Positions 11,130-21,692 of a DNA stretch of 64,000 bases are shown here, piece by piece (the stretch's first letter is position 1; every line of letters starts with the position of its first letter). This DNA is from Pseudomonas tensinigenes (GTDB taxonomy: Bacteria > Pseudomonadota > Gammaproteobacteria > Pseudomonadales > Pseudomonadaceae): assembly GCF_014268445.2 (NCBI RefSeq), contig NZ_CP077089.1:6552001-6616000 (forward strand), read 5' to 3'. The notes under the pieces were generated by a model. The model was not told where the DNA came from and made no database searches. It saw only the letters and a list, made by a program, of their open reading frames with translations. The position numbers and the translations under genes are program-made.

Positions 11130-11915
11130 ATGACTAAGCGTTACAGCGCCCTCCTCGCCGCCCTGTTTTCTTCTTTGTTGCTCAGCCAGGCTCCCGCTCA
11201 CGCCGACGGTCTCGACGACGTGGTCAAACGCGGCACGCTGAAAGTCGCCGTGCCCCAGGACTTCCCGCCGTTCGGCTCGGTCGGCCCGGACATGAAACCT
11301 CGTGGTCTGGACATCGACACGGCGAAATTGCTGGCCGACCAGCTCAAGGTCAAACTCGAACTGACCCCGGTCAACAGCACCAACCGCATTCCGTTCCTGA
11401 CCACCGGCAAGGTCGACCTGGTGATTTCCAGCCTCGGCAAAAACCCTGAGCGCGAGAAAGTCATCGACTTCTCCCGCGCTTATGCACCGTTCTACCTCGC
11501 CGTGTTCGGCCCGCCGGACGCCGCCATCACCAGCCTCGACGACCTCAAGGGCAAGACCATCAGCGTCACCCGTGGCGCCATCGAAGACATCGAACTGACC
11601 AAAGTCGCCCCCGAAGGCGTGACCATCAAACGCTTCGAAGACAACAACTCGACCATCGCCGCCTACCTCGCCGGCCAGGTCGACCTGATCGCCAGCGGCA
11701 ACGTGGTGATGGTCGCGATCAGCGAAAAGAACCCGAAGCGTGTGCCGGCGCTGAAAGTGAAGCTCAAGGATTCGCCGGTCTACGTCGGTGTGAACAAGAA
11801 CGAAGCGGAGCTGCTGGCCAAGGTCAACGACATCCTGACCACCGCCAAGGCTGACGGCGCGCTGGAAAAGAATTCGCAGACCTGGCTGAAAGAGCCGCTG
11901 CCGGCCGATCTCTGA
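11130..11915 (+). CDS. Amino-acid ABC transporter, periplasmic binding protein
   Basis: 261 residues. Signal peptide ending near PAHADG, then a family-3 solute-binding fold (RGTLKVAVPQDFPPFGSVG; GLDIDTAKLLADQL; the acidic/arginine ligand loop around NSTNRIPFLTTGKVDLVIS). It binds a polar amino acid or opine-like solute. I take ATG 11130 with GGAG 7 bases upstream over the TTG at 11124. First gene of a four-gene importer operon read away from the GntR regulator. Confidence 0.9.
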   Translation: MTKRYSALLAALFSSLLLSQAPAHADGLDDVVKRGTLKVAVPQDFPPFGSVGPDMKPRGLDIDTAKLLADQLKVKLELTPVNSTNRIPFLTTGKVDLVISSLGKNPEREKVIDFSRAYAPFYLAVFGPPDAAITSLDDLKGKTISVTRGAIEDIELTKVAPEGVTIKRFEDNNSTIAAYLAGQVDLIASGNVVMVAISEKNPKRVPALKVKLKDSPVYVGVNKNEAELLAKVNDILTTAKADGALEKNSQTWLKEPLPADL

Positions 11916-11936
11916 TCGACTGAGCGGGAGACCTTC

Positions 11937-12605
11937 ATGGCTTATCAGTTCGATTTCATGCCGGTGGTGGAAAACACCGACCTGTTGCTGCGCGGGGCGC
12001 TGTTTACCCTTGAGCTGACGGCCATCGGAGCGCTGCTCGGGGTTGGCGTCGGGATTGTCGGGGCGCTGGTGCGGGCGTGGAACATCCGCCCGTTCTCGGC
12101 AATCTTTGGCGTCTACGTCGAGTTGATCCGCAACACGCCGTTTCTGGTGCAGTTGTTCTTCATCTTCTTCGGTTTGCCGTCGCTTGGCGTGCAGATTTCC
12201 GAATGGCAGGCGGCGGTGCTGGCGATGGTGATCAACCTCGGCGCCTATTCGACCGAGATCATTCGCGCCGGCATTCAGGCGATCCCGCGCGGGCAACTGG
12301 AAGCCGCAGCGGCGCTGGCGATGACGCGCTTCGAGGCGTTTCGTCATGTGGTGCTGCTGCCGGCACTGGGCAAGGTCTGGCCGGCGCTGAGCAGCCAGAT
12401 CATCATCGTCATGCTCGGCTCGGCGGTGTGTTCACAGATCGCCACGGAAGAGCTGAGCTTCGCCGCCAACTTCATTCAGTCGCGCAACTTCCGCGCTTTT
12501 GAAACCTACGCGCTGACCACGCTGATCTATCTGTGCATGGCGCTGCTGATCCGCCAACTGCTCAACTGGATCGGTCGCCGCTACATCAGCAGGAGCCGCG
12601 CATGA
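11937..12605 (+). CDS. Amino-acid ABC transporter permease 1
   Basis: 222 residues with about five membrane helices. It carries the His/Glu/Gln-type permease motif RNTPFLVQLFFIFFG and the EAA loop (IPRGQLEAAAALAMTRFEAF) that docks on the ATPase. It works as a heterodimer with the next permease. Its stop overlaps the next start (ATGA). Confidence 0.92.
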   Translation: MAYQFDFMPVVENTDLLLRGALFTLELTAIGALLGVGVGIVGALVRAWNIRPFSAIFGVYVELIRNTPFLVQLFFIFFGLPSLGVQISEWQAAVLAMVINLGAYSTEIIRAGIQAIPRGQLEAAAALAMTRFEAFRHVVLLPALGKVWPALSSQIIIVMLGSAVCSQIATEELSFAANFIQSRNFRAFETYALTTLIYLCMALLIRQLLNWIGRRYISRSRA

Positions 12606-13252
12606 GCGATTTCACCTTCTGGGACATCCTGCGCAACCTGCTCGTCGGCCTGCAATGGACGCTGGCGCTGTCGCTGGTGGCGTTCATTGGCGGTGGGATC
12701 GTCGGGCTGCTGATCCTGATCATGCGCATCTCGAAAAACTCTCTGCCAAGCAGCATCGCCCGCACCTGGATCGAGCTGTTCCAAGGCACGCCACTGTTGA
12801 TGCAGCTGTTTCTGGTGTTCTTCGGCGTGGCGCTGGCCGGGATCGAAATCTCGCCGTGGATGGCCGCAGCGATTGCGCTGACCTTGTTCACCAGCGCCTA
12901 TCTGGCAGAGATCTGGCGCGGCTGCGTCGAGTCGATCTCCAATGGCCAGTGGGAAGCCTCGGCGAGTCTGGCGCTCAATCCGCTGGAGCAGCTGCGCTAC
13001 GTGATCCTGCCGCAAGCGCTGCGCATTGCCGTGGCGCCGACCGTGGGCTTCTCGGTGCAAGTGGTCAAAGGCACCGCCGTCACCTCGATCATCGGCTTCA
13101 CCGAGCTGACCAAGACCGGCGGCATGCTTGCCAACGCCACGTTTGAACCGTTCATGGTCTACGGCCTCGTCGCCCTCGGCTACTTCCTGCTCTGCTACCC
13201 CTTGTCCCTCAGTGCGCGCTACCTGGAAAGGAGACTGCATGCCTCTGCTTAG
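12602..13252 (+). CDS. Amino-acid ABC transporter permease 2
   Basis: 216 residues, a paralogue of the preceding permease: FQGTPLLMQLFLVFFG motif and the EAA loop ISNGQWEASASLALNPLEQL. ATG 12602 overlaps the upstream stop by four bases, and its 3' end overlaps the ATPase gene by 14 bases, so the three genes are translationally linked. Confidence 0.92.
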   Translation: MSDFTFWDILRNLLVGLQWTLALSLVAFIGGGIVGLLILIMRISKNSLPSSIARTWIELFQGTPLLMQLFLVFFGVALAGIEISPWMAAAIALTLFTSAYLAEIWRGCVESISNGQWEASASLALNPLEQLRYVILPQALRIAVAPTVGFSVQVVKGTAVTSIIGFTELTKTGGMLANATFEPFMVYGLVALGYFLLCYPLSLSARYLERRLHASA

Positions 13253-13976
13253 AATTTCCGCCCTGCATAAATACTACGGCGATCACCACGTGCTCAAAGG
13301 CATCGACCTCAGCGTCGAAGAAGGCCAGGTCGTGGCAATCATCGGCCGCAGCGGCTCGGGCAAATCCACCCTGCTGCGTACGCTCAATGGTCTGGAGTCG
13401 ATCAACGACGGCGTGATCGAAGTCGACGGCGAATACCTCGACGCCGCCCGCGCTGATCTGCGCAGCTTGCGGCAGAAGGTCGGCATGGTGTTTCAGCAAT
13501 TCAACCTGTTCCCGCACCTGACCGTGGGCGAAAACGTCATGCTCGCGCCGCAGGTGGTGCAGAAAGTGCCGAAAGCCAAAGCGGCGGAACTGGCGCGGGA
13601 GATGCTTGAGCGGGTTGGTCTCGGAGAAAAATTTGATGCCTTCCCGGATCGGCTGTCCGGCGGGCAACAGCAACGCGTGGCGATTGCCCGGGCGCTGGCG
13701 ATGTCGCCGAAGGTTTTGCTCTGCGACGAGATCACCTCGGCGCTCGACCCGGAACTGGTCAATGAAGTGCTCAGCGTGGTGCGGCAATTGGCCAAGGAAG
13801 GCATGACGCTGATCATGGTCACCCACGAAATGCGCTTTGCCCGCGAGGTGGGAGACAAATTGGTGTTCATGCACCATGGCAAGGTGCATGAGGTGGGGGA
13901 TCCTAAGGTGTTGTTTGCCAATCCGCAGACGGCGGAGTTGGCGAACTTTATTGGCACGGTGGAAGCGACAGCCTGA
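13239..13976 (+). CDS. Amino-acid ABC transporter ATP-binding protein
   Basis: 245 residues. Walker A GRSGSGKS near residue 36, Q-loop VFQQFNLFPHLTV, signature LSGGQQQRVAIARAL, Walker B LLCDEITSALDPE and H-loop VTHEM are all intact. This is the GlnQ/HisP type that powers polar amino-acid import. I chose ATG 13239 (after AAGGAGA) because conservation begins there; the open frame extends farther upstream inside the permease gene. Confidence 0.94.
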   Translation: MPLLRISALHKYYGDHHVLKGIDLSVEEGQVVAIIGRSGSGKSTLLRTLNGLESINDGVIEVDGEYLDAARADLRSLRQKVGMVFQQFNLFPHLTVGENVMLAPQVVQKVPKAKAAELAREMLERVGLGEKFDAFPDRLSGGQQQRVAIARALAMSPKVLLCDEITSALDPELVNEVLSVVRQLAKEGMTLIMVTHEMRFAREVGDKLVFMHHGKVHEVGDPKVLFANPQTAELANFIGTVEATA

Positions 13977-14003
13977 AATAGCCGTAGTGATGGGGCGGAC
14001 GCC

Positions 14004-14068
14004 TTCGCGAGCAGGCTCGCTCCCACAGGGGATATGCATTCCAATGTGGGAGCGAGCCTGCTCGCGAA
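14004..14068. repeat. REP doublet (REPIN), family 1
   Basis: Two 23-base REP units face each other: 14004–14026 and 14046–14068, each carrying the core GAGCAGGCTCGCTCCCAC or its complement. They lie between the ABC operon end and ppx. Confidence 0.95.
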
Positions 14069-14185
14069 TGGCCACGCTGCGGTCTCAAGCTTTTCTGCGC
14101 TGAATCAACGGTTTGAACCGTGCGCGTTGGCGCCAGCGTTTGATCGTGGCACGATGACGGGGTTATCGACCGAGACCCCCTGACC

Positions 14186-15688
14186 ATGCCGCAATCCCAA
14201 GCCAAGAATCTGTCCCTGATCGCCGCAATCGACCTGGGCTCGAACAGCTTTCACATGGTCGTGGCCAAGGCCCAGAACGGCGAAATCCGCATTCTCGAGC
14301 GCCTCGGCGAGAAGGTTCAACTGGCTGCCGGCATCGACGATGAGCGCAAACTCAACGAAGAATCGATGCAACGCGGCCTCGATTGCCTAAAGCGTTTTGC
14401 CCAACTGATCAACGGTATGCCGCTGGGCGCCGTGCGCATCGTCGGCACCAACGCCCTGCGTGAAGCGCGCAACCGCCTCGAATTCATCCACCGCGCCGAA
14501 GAAATCCTCGGCCACCCGGTGGAAGTCATTTCCGGCCGTGAAGAGGCGCGACTGATTTATCTGGGCGTGTCGCACACCCTCGCCGACACCCCGGGCAAAC
14601 GTCTGGTCGCCGACATCGGCGGCGGCAGTACCGAGTTCATCATCGGCCAGCGCTTCGAGCCACTGCTGCGCGAAAGTCTGCAAATGGGCTGCGTCAGCTT
14701 CACCCAGCGTTACTTCAAGGACGGCAAGATCACCCCGGCCCGCTACGCCCAGGCATACACCGCGGCGCGGCTGGAGATCATGAGCATCGAACACGCCCTG
14801 CACCGCCTGACCTGGGATGAAGCCATCGGCTCCTCGGGCACCATCCGCGCCATCGGCCTGGCACTGAAGGCCGGCGGCCATGGCACTGGCGAAGTGAATG
14901 CCGAAGGTCTGGCGTGGCTCAAGCGCCGGCTGTTCAAGCTCGGTGACGTCGACAAGATCGATTTCGAAGGCATCAAGCCTGATCGCCGGACCATTTTCCC
15001 GGCGGGCCTGGCGATTCTCGAAGCGATTTTCGACGCCCTCGAACTGCAACGCATGGATCACTGCGACGGCGCGCTGCGTGAGGGCGTGCTCTACGACCTG
15101 CTCGGCCGCCATCATCACGAAGACGTGCGCGAACGTACGTTAACTTCGCTGATGGAGCGCTATCACGTCGATCTGGAGCAGGCGGCGCGTGTGGAACGCA
15201 AAGCGTTGCACGCATTTGATCAGGTGGCGGTGGACTGGGAACTGGATGACGGCATCTGGCGCGAACTCCTCGGTTGGGCAGCGAAAGTGCACGAAGTCGG
15301 CCTCGACATCGCGCACTATCATTACCATAAGCACGGCGCTTATCTGATCGAGCACTCGGACCTTGCCGGGTTCTCCCGCGAAGACCAACAGATGCTCGCG
15401 CTATTGGTGCGCGGCCACCGCCGCAACATTCCCAAGGACAAGTTTGCCGATTTCGGCGACGACGGCGACAAGCTGATTCGCCTGTGCGTGCTGCTGCGCT
15501 TTGCGATCCTGTTCCACCATATTCGTGGCACCCAAGCGATGCCGCAGGTGGTGCTGCACGCCAAGGGCAACACCCTGGATGTGGAATTCCCGGAGAACTG
15601 GCTGGATGAGAATCAGCTGACTCAGGCGGATTTCGGGCTTGAGGCGGATTGGCTGACGCGGGTGGGGATTGTGCTTACGGTGCATTGA
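14186..15688 (+). CDS. ppx: Exopolyphosphatase Ppx
   Basis: 500 residues, full length. The actin/ASKHA-fold phosphate loop [16 protein letters not shown] is at about residue 16, a second loop [11 protein letters not shown] near 146, and a C-terminal HD-like domain ([16 protein letters not shown]). It removes terminal phosphates from polyphosphate and may hydrolyse pppGpp. Convergent with ppk, the opposing polymerase, across a terminator and a REP doublet. Confidence 0.97.
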   Translation: MPQSQAKNLSLIAAIDLGSNSFHMVVAKAQNGEIRILERLGEKVQLAAGIDDERKLNEESMQRGLDCLKRFAQLINGMPLGAVRIVGTNALREARNRLEFIHRAEEILGHPVEVISGREEARLIYLGVSHTLADTPGKRLVADIGGGSTEFIIGQRFEPLLRESLQMGCVSFTQRYFKDGKITPARYAQAYTAARLEIMSIEHALHRLTWDEAIGSSGTIRAIGLALKAGGHGTGEVNAEGLAWLKRRLFKLGDVDKIDFEGIKPDRRTIFPAGLAILEAIFDALELQRMDHCDGALREGVLYDLLGRHHHEDVRERTLTSLMERYHVDLEQAARVERKALHAFDQVAVDWELDDGIWRELLGWAAKVHEVGLDIAHYHYHKHGAYLIEHSDLAGFSREDQQMLALLVRGHRRNIPKDKFADFGDDGDKLIRLCVLLRFAILFHHIRGTQAMPQVVLHAKGNTLDVEFPENWLDENQLTQADFGLEADWLTRVGIVLTVH

Positions 15689-15705
15689 GTTAGTGAGTCA
15701 GGCAC

Positions 15706-15737
15706 AAAAAAGGCGATCCGTTGGGATCGCCTTTTTA
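15706..15737 (+). terminator. Terminator after ppx
   Basis: AAAAAGGCGATCC-GTTG-GGATCGCCTTTTT: strong stem with a flanking T-run 18 bases past the ppx stop. The A-run on the other side may also stop transcripts from ppk. Confidence 0.92.
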
Positions 15738-15768
15738 TTGGGTTCGACTTGAGTGAAGAGGTGAACCT

Positions 15769-15920
15769 TCCCCCTCACCCCAGCCCTCTCCCGAGGGAGA
15801 GGGAGCCGATCGCCGTTGGCTTCAAGGCCTGAGTTCGACTCGGTAGTTCAGGTCGGCGTAACTCGCCCATCCAACCCGGTCAGTCCCCTCTCCCTCCGGG
15901 AGAGGGCTAGGGTGAGGGGC
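15769..15920. repeat. REP-like doublet, family 3 (CCCTCTCCC/GGGAGAGGG)
   Basis: Two arms, 15769–15805 and 15884–15920, form a large inverted repeat about 152 bases long. Each arm has its own internal CCCTCTCCC…GGGAGAGGG palindrome plus a CCCTCACCC tail. Sequence is unrelated to family 1. It sits in the convergent ppx–ppk gap. Confidence 0.88.
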
Positions 15921-15937
15921 TTTTGACCTTCAAGGCT

Positions 15938-18163
15938 TTAGCTGCTCACCGGCAATATCGGACTACCCAACCGCTCCAGCAACGTCGCCTGCGCACTCCT
16001 CGGGTTCTGGTTACCGGTCGGCGTGTTGCGGATGTAACGGCCATCCGACTGCAAGCTCCAGCTATGAGTGTTATCAGTCAGATACAGCTCCAGCTCTTTC
16101 TTCACCCGGGTCAGCAGTTTCTTGCCTTCGACTGGGAAGCAAGTCTCGACACGCTTGTCGAGGTTGCGCTCCATCCAGTCGGCACTGGAAAGGAACATCT
16201 GCTCATCACCGCCATTGAGGAAGTAGAACACCCGCGTGTGCTCAAGGAAGCGGCCGATGATCGAGCGCACATGAATGTTGTGCGAAACCCCGGCAATCCC
16301 CGGACGCAGACAGCACATGCCGCGCACCACCAGGTCGATACGCACACCGGACTGGCTGGCCTTGTACAGCGCGCGAATGATCTTCGGATCGGTCAGCGAG
16401 TTGAACTTGGCAATAATGTGCGCCGGCTTGCCTTCAACAGCGAACTGGGTCTCGCGGGCAATCATGTCGAGCATGCCCTTCTTCAGGGTGAACGGCGCAT
16501 GCAGCAGCTTCTTCATGCGCAGGGTTTTACCCATGCCGATCAGCTGGCTGAACAGTTTGCCGACGTCTTCGCACAAGGCGTCGTCGGAGGTCAGCAGGCT
16601 GTAGTCGGTGTACAGCTTGGCGTTGCCGGCGTGGTAGTTACCGGTGCCGAGGTGCGCGTAGCGGACGATTTCGCCGGCTTCGCGACGCAGGATCAGCATC
16701 ATCTTGGCGTGGGTCTTGAAGCCGACCACACCGTAAATCACCACCGCACCGGCCGCTTGCAGACGGCTGGCCAGTTGCAGGTTGGACTCTTCGTCGAACC
16801 GCGCACGCAGCTCGATGACCGCCGTCACTTCCTTGCCGTTACGCGCGGCATCCACCAGCGCATCGACGATCTCGGAGTTGGCGCCGGAGCGGTACAGGGT
16901 CTGACGCACAGCGAGAACGTGCGGGTCTTTCGCCGCCTGACGCAGCAGGTCGACCACCGGGGTGAACGACTCGAATGGGTGCAGCAAGAGGATGTCCTGC
17001 TTGCTGACCACGCTGAAGATGTTTTCACTGTTCTGCAGCAGTTTCGGGATCTGCGGGGTGAACGGCGTGTATTGCAGCTCCGGATGGCTGTCGAGCCCGG
17101 TGATGCTGAACAGCCGCGTCAGGTTGACCGGGCCGTTGACCTGATACAGCTCGCTCTCGCTCAGGTTGAACTGCTTGAGCAGGTAGTCCGAAAGATGTTT
17201 CGGGCAAGTGTCGGCGACTTCCAGACGTACCGCATCACCGTAACGACGCGAGAACAACTCGCCACGCAGGGCGCGGGCCAGGTCTTCTACATCTTCGGAG
17301 TCGAGCGCCAGGTCGGCGTTTCGGGTCAGACGGAACTGGTAGCAGCCTTTTACCTTCATGCCTTGGAACAGGTCATCGGCGTGGGCGTGGATCATCGACG
17401 ACAGGAACACATAGTTGTCGCCCGGGCCGCCAACTTCTTCCGGCACCTTGATGATCCGTGGCAGCAGGCGCGGCGCCGGGATGATCGCCAGACCGGAGTC
17501 GCGACCGAAGGCGTCGATGCCTTCCAGTTCGACGATGAAGTTCAGGCTCTTGTTCACCAGCAACGGGAACGGGTGCGTCGGGTCGAGGCCGATCGGCGTG
17601 ATGATCGGTGCGATCTCGTCGCGGAAATAACGGCGCACCCAGGTTTTGATCTTGACCGTCCAGTGCCGGCGACGAATAAAGCGCACCTGATGCTTTTCCA
17701 GCTCCGGCAACAGAATGTCGTTGAGGATCGCGTATTGACGGTCAACGTGACCATGGACCAGCTCGCTGATCCGCGCCAGCGCCTGATGCGGTTGCAAGCC
17801 ATCAGCTCCGGCCTGCTCACGGGCGAAGGTGATCTGCTTCTTCAGACCGGCGACGCGAATTTCAAAGAATTCGTCAAGGTTGCTGGAGAAGATCAGCAGG
17901 AACTTCAGGCGTTCCAGCAACGGATAGGACTCGTCCAGCGCCTGTTCCAGCACGCGGATATTGAATTGCAGTTGCGAAAGCTCACGGTGGATGTACAGGC
18001 TGCTGTCATCCAGGCCCGGTATCGCAATCACTGGCGCCGCCGCGACAGGTTCGGTGACTGGCGCGGGTGGCGCAGGCTCCAGTTCCGGCGGGGTCTCGGT
18101 GATTTGCTCGACCACCGGTTGAGCTTCTTTTACTGCAACTTCCGTGAGTCCTTCGGTATTCAT
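15938..18163 (-). CDS. ppk1: Polyphosphate kinase 1
   Basis: 741 residues. The first roughly 50 residues are a Pro/Ala/Glu-rich tail; the conserved enzyme then starts at [20 protein letters not shown]. Catalytic phospholipase-D-like segments include [17 protein letters not shown] (histidine near residue 480, phosphorylated in the family) and [10 protein letters not shown]. It polymerises ATP gamma-phosphates into polyphosphate. Convergent with ppx; the hemB gene lies upstream on the same strand with an 18-base gap. Confidence 0.97.
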   Translation of the reverse strand: MNTEGLTEVAVKEAQPVVEQITETPPELEPAPPAPVTEPVAAAPVIAIPGLDDSSLYIHRELSQLQFNIRVLEQALDESYPLLERLKFLLIFSSNLDEFFEIRVAGLKKQITFAREQAGADGLQPHQALARISELVHGHVDRQYAILNDILLPELEKHQVRFIRRRHWTVKIKTWVRRYFRDEIAPIITPIGLDPTHPFPLLVNKSLNFIVELEGIDAFGRDSGLAIIPAPRLLPRIIKVPEEVGGPGDNYVFLSSMIHAHADDLFQGMKVKGCYQFRLTRNADLALDSEDVEDLARALRGELFSRRYGDAVRLEVADTCPKHLSDYLLKQFNLSESELYQVNGPVNLTRLFSITGLDSHPELQYTPFTPQIPKLLQNSENIFSVVSKQDILLLHPFESFTPVVDLLRQAAKDPHVLAVRQTLYRSGANSEIVDALVDAARNGKEVTAVIELRARFDEESNLQLASRLQAAGAVVIYGVVGFKTHAKMMLILRREAGEIVRYAHLGTGNYHAGNAKLYTDYSLLTSDDALCEDVGKLFSQLIGMGKTLRMKKLLHAPFTLKKGMLDMIARETQFAVEGKPAHIIAKFNSLTDPKIIRALYKASQSGVRIDLVVRGMCCLRPGIAGVSHNIHVRSIIGRFLEHTRVFYFLNGGDEQMFLSSADWMERNLDKRVETCFPVEGKKLLTRVKKELELYLTDNTHSWSLQSDGRYIRNTPTGNQNPRSAQATLLERLGSPILPVSS

Positions 18164-18181
18164 TGAATGTTCCTGGGAGGG

Positions 18182-19321
<1,140 letters not shown>

Positions 19322-19402
19322 TCACGTCGAGACACATTTGGACACTTTCATGAATGTGTCCGAAGGGTTAGGCTGCGCGTTCATTTCGCCAGCACCCAGA
19401 CA

Positions 19403-20053
19403 ATGCTCCAACAATTTCTGCATGACTTTGGCTACTTTGCCTTGTTCCTCGGCACGTTTTTCGAAGGCGAAACCATTCTGGTGCTCGCGGGCTTCCTCGC
19501 GTTCCGTGGATACATGGACATCAATATGGTGGTGGTCGTGGCGTTCTTCGGCAGCTATGCCGGTGATCAGCTGTGGTATTTCCTGGGACGCAAGCACGGA
19601 CGCAAATTGCTCGCGCGCAAACCGCGCTGGCAGATGATGGGCGACCGCGCGCTGGAGCACATTCGCAAGCATCCGGACATCTGGGTTCTGAGCTTCCGCT
19701 TCGTCTATGGCTTGCGCACAGTGATGCCCGTGGCGATCGGCCTGTCGGGTTATCCGCCGGGGCGTTATCTGCTGCTCAACGGCATCGGTGCAGCGATCTG
19801 GGCGACCGCGCTGGCCGCTGCGGCTTACCACTTCGGGGCGGTGCTGGAAGGCATGCTCGGCAGTATCAAGAAGTACGAGCTGTGGGTGTTGGGTGCATTT
19901 CTGGTGCTGGGCGTTGGCTTGTGGCTGCGCCGTCGTTTCAAGAATGCCCGTCTCGCCAGGCAGGTCTACGCCGACGAGCAAGCCGCAAAAGCTGCACTGC
20001 TGAATCAAGCTGAAGTGACCAAACCTGCCGAACCGAAGACGCCAGCCGAGTAA
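19403..20053 (+). CDS. DedA family membrane protein
   Basis: 216 residues with five to six membrane segments. The DedA/VTT features FFEGETILVLAGFLA and the motif RFVYGLRTVMPVAIGLSGYP (conserved arginines) are visible. DedA proteins act in membrane lipid recycling, probably undecaprenyl-phosphate flipping in some members, and need the proton motive force. The tail (last 40 residues) is cytosolic and Ala/Lys/Glu-rich. Divergent from hemB. Confidence 0.9.
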   Translation: MLQQFLHDFGYFALFLGTFFEGETILVLAGFLAFRGYMDINMVVVVAFFGSYAGDQLWYFLGRKHGRKLLARKPRWQMMGDRALEHIRKHPDIWVLSFRFVYGLRTVMPVAIGLSGYPPGRYLLLNGIGAAIWATALAAAAYHFGAVLEGMLGSIKKYELWVLGAFLVLGVGLWLRRRFKNARLARQVYADEQAAKAALLNQAEVTKPAEPKTPAE

Positions 20054-20332
20054 CTCGCTGGCGACTGGCGTACAGCCCTGTGCACAGCGCGGGCTGGCCG
20101 CCTCTTTCAGTCATTTATCCCCCTCTGCGCTCGCGGACTTCCGTTCGTCAGCGGCGTTCTCACGCCAAAAATCACCCGTTCATCACGCAACAGACTTGCC
20201 AAATAATGAACACCCCGCCGTTGTTGCGATCCATGTAGAAAGCGCTCCATGCAGGTGCAGCCGCGACTTGGGCCTATGGCAACGCGCGACAATTTAGTGG
20301 ACATTTAGCGCCATGAATCTGGAGAGAAACCC

Positions 20333-21001
20333 ATGAGCAAAAAAGTTGCAGTGATCCTGTCCGGCAGTGGCGTGTACGACGGCGCCGAGATCCATGAAAG
20401 CGTCATCACCCTGCTGCGCCTCGACCAACGCGGCGCGCAGGTGCAGTGCTTCGCCCCGAACATCGCGCAATTGCATGTGATCAATCACCTGACCGGCGAA
20501 GAAATGCCCGAGTCGCGCAACGTCCTGGTGGAATCGGCACGCATTGCCCGAGGCAACATCAAGGACATCCGTGAAGCCGATGTCGACGACTTCGATGCGC
20601 TGATCGTGCCGGGTGGGTTTGGTGCGGCGAAGAACCTTTCGAACTTTGCTGTTGAAGGCGCTGGCTGCAGCGTGCAGCCGGAAGTGCTGGCACTGGCCGA
20701 GGCGTTTGCCGAAGCGGGCAAACCGGTGGGCCTGATGTGCATCTCGCCGGCATTGGCGGCGAAGATCTATGGCCCAGGCGTAACTTGCACCATCGGCAAC
20801 GACGCCGACACGGCCACGGCAATGAACAAGATGGGCGCCACCCACGAAGACTGTGCGGTGACGGAGATTATCGAAGACAAGGCGCGCAAACTGGTGACAA
20901 CCCCGGCTTACATGCTGGCGCAGAACATCAGTGAAGCGGCGTCGGGGATCAATAAACTGGTCGACCGCGTCCTCGAACTGACCCACGAAAACGACGCCTG
21001 A
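20333..21001 (+). CDS. elbB: ElbB, DJ-1/PfpI-type glyoxalase
   Basis: 222 residues. Opens KKVAVILSGSGVYDGAEIHE and contains the nucleophile elbow GLMCISPALAAKIYG, matching ElbB (sigma cross-reacting protein 27A family). E. coli ElbB has weak glyoxalase activity, and a link to isoprenoid synthesis has been proposed; the true substrate is unclear. A strong GGAGAG site precedes the ATG. The 279-base gap upstream shows no gene. Confidence 0.93.
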   Translation: MSKKVAVILSGSGVYDGAEIHESVITLLRLDQRGAQVQCFAPNIAQLHVINHLTGEEMPESRNVLVESARIARGNIKDIREADVDDFDALIVPGGFGAAKNLSNFAVEGAGCSVQPEVLALAEAFAEAGKPVGLMCISPALAAKIYGPGVTCTIGNDADTATAMNKMGATHEDCAVTEIIEDKARKLVTTPAYMLAQNISEAASGINKLVDRVLELTHENDA

Positions 21002-21026
21002 TCTCCAACTGCGTACAAAACCAAAG

Positions 21027-21113
21027 GTGGGAGTGAGCCTGCTCGCGAAGGCGGTGTGTCATTCAACTCTATGTTGTCTGATACAACGCATTCGCGAGCA
21101 GGCTCGCTCCCAC
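21027..21113. repeat. REP doublet (REPIN), family 1
   Basis: Inverted REP units at 21027–21049 (one mismatch, GAGTGAGC) and 21091–21113, in the convergent gap between elbB and the YaiI gene. Confidence 0.95.
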
Positions 21114-21131
21114 AGAGGATTTGTGTAGGGC

Positions 21132-21587
21132 TTAAGGTTTGCGCGTCAGTCGAGTGAGGATCCGGTCCAGCGCATTGGCAAACGCTTGTTTCTCGCGATC
21201 GCCAAACGGTGCAGGTCCACCGCTCATCTGGCCTTGTTCACGCAGGTCAGTGAACAGATTGCGCACCGCCAGCCGCTCACCCATATTTTGCGCATCGAAC
21301 TCCTTGCCGCGCGGATCCAGCGCCGCGACGCCCTTCTTCACCAGCCGGTCGGCCAGCGGGATATCGCTGCAAATCACCAGCTCACCCGGTACCGCGTGCT
21401 CGACCAGATAGTCGTCTGCTGCATCCGGGCCGCTCGGCACCACGATCAGTTTGACGATGGCCAGCCCCGGCTTGATCTGCGGCTGCCCGGCCACCAGCAC
21501 CACTTCAAACTGGCGCTTGAGCGCAAACTTCACCACCAGATCCTTCGCCGCCCGTGGGCAGGCGTCGGCATCGATCCATACACGCAT
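21132..21587 (-). CDS. YaiI/YqxD family protein (DUF188)
   Basis: 151 residues. MRVWIDADACPRAAKDLVVK, the PIN-like opening with paired acidic residues, and VICSDIPLADRLVKKG are the family hallmarks. Members are predicted nuclease-like cytosolic proteins with no proven role. I start at ATG 21587, where conservation begins, rather than seven codons upstream. Flanked by REP doublets on both sides. Confidence 0.9.
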   Translation of the reverse strand: MRVWIDADACPRAAKDLVVKFALKRQFEVVLVAGQPQIKPGLAIVKLIVVPSGPDAADDYLVEHAVPGELVICSDIPLADRLVKKGVAALDPRGKEFDAQNMGERLAVRNLFTDLREQGQMSGGPAPFGDREKQAFANALDRILTRLTRKP

Positions 21588-21608
21588 TTTTCTAACCTCC
21601 AAAAACAA

Positions 21609-21672
21609 TTCGCGAGCAAGCTCACTCCCACAGGTTACGCGTAAACCCTGTGGGAGCGAGCCTGCTCGCGAA
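21609..21672. repeat. REP doublet (REPIN), family 1
   Basis: Units at 21609–21631 (variant AAGCTCACTCCC) and 21650–21672 facing each other, between the YaiI start and the iron-permease end. Confidence 0.95.
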
Positions 21673-21692
21673 TGTGAGCGCAGCGAATGCTG

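Noticed and set aside
10917..12347. 476-codon minus-strand frame over the ABC binding protein
   Set aside because: Shadow of conserved transport genes.
15923..18166. 747-codon open frame antisense to ppk1
   Set aside because: Frame opened by the GC-rich codon use of ppk1; no recognisable domain and the ppk1 strand is clearly coding.
20107..20304. 65-codon minus-strand frame between dedA and elbB
   Set aside because: No ribosome-binding site, no family resemblance, irregular codon use.
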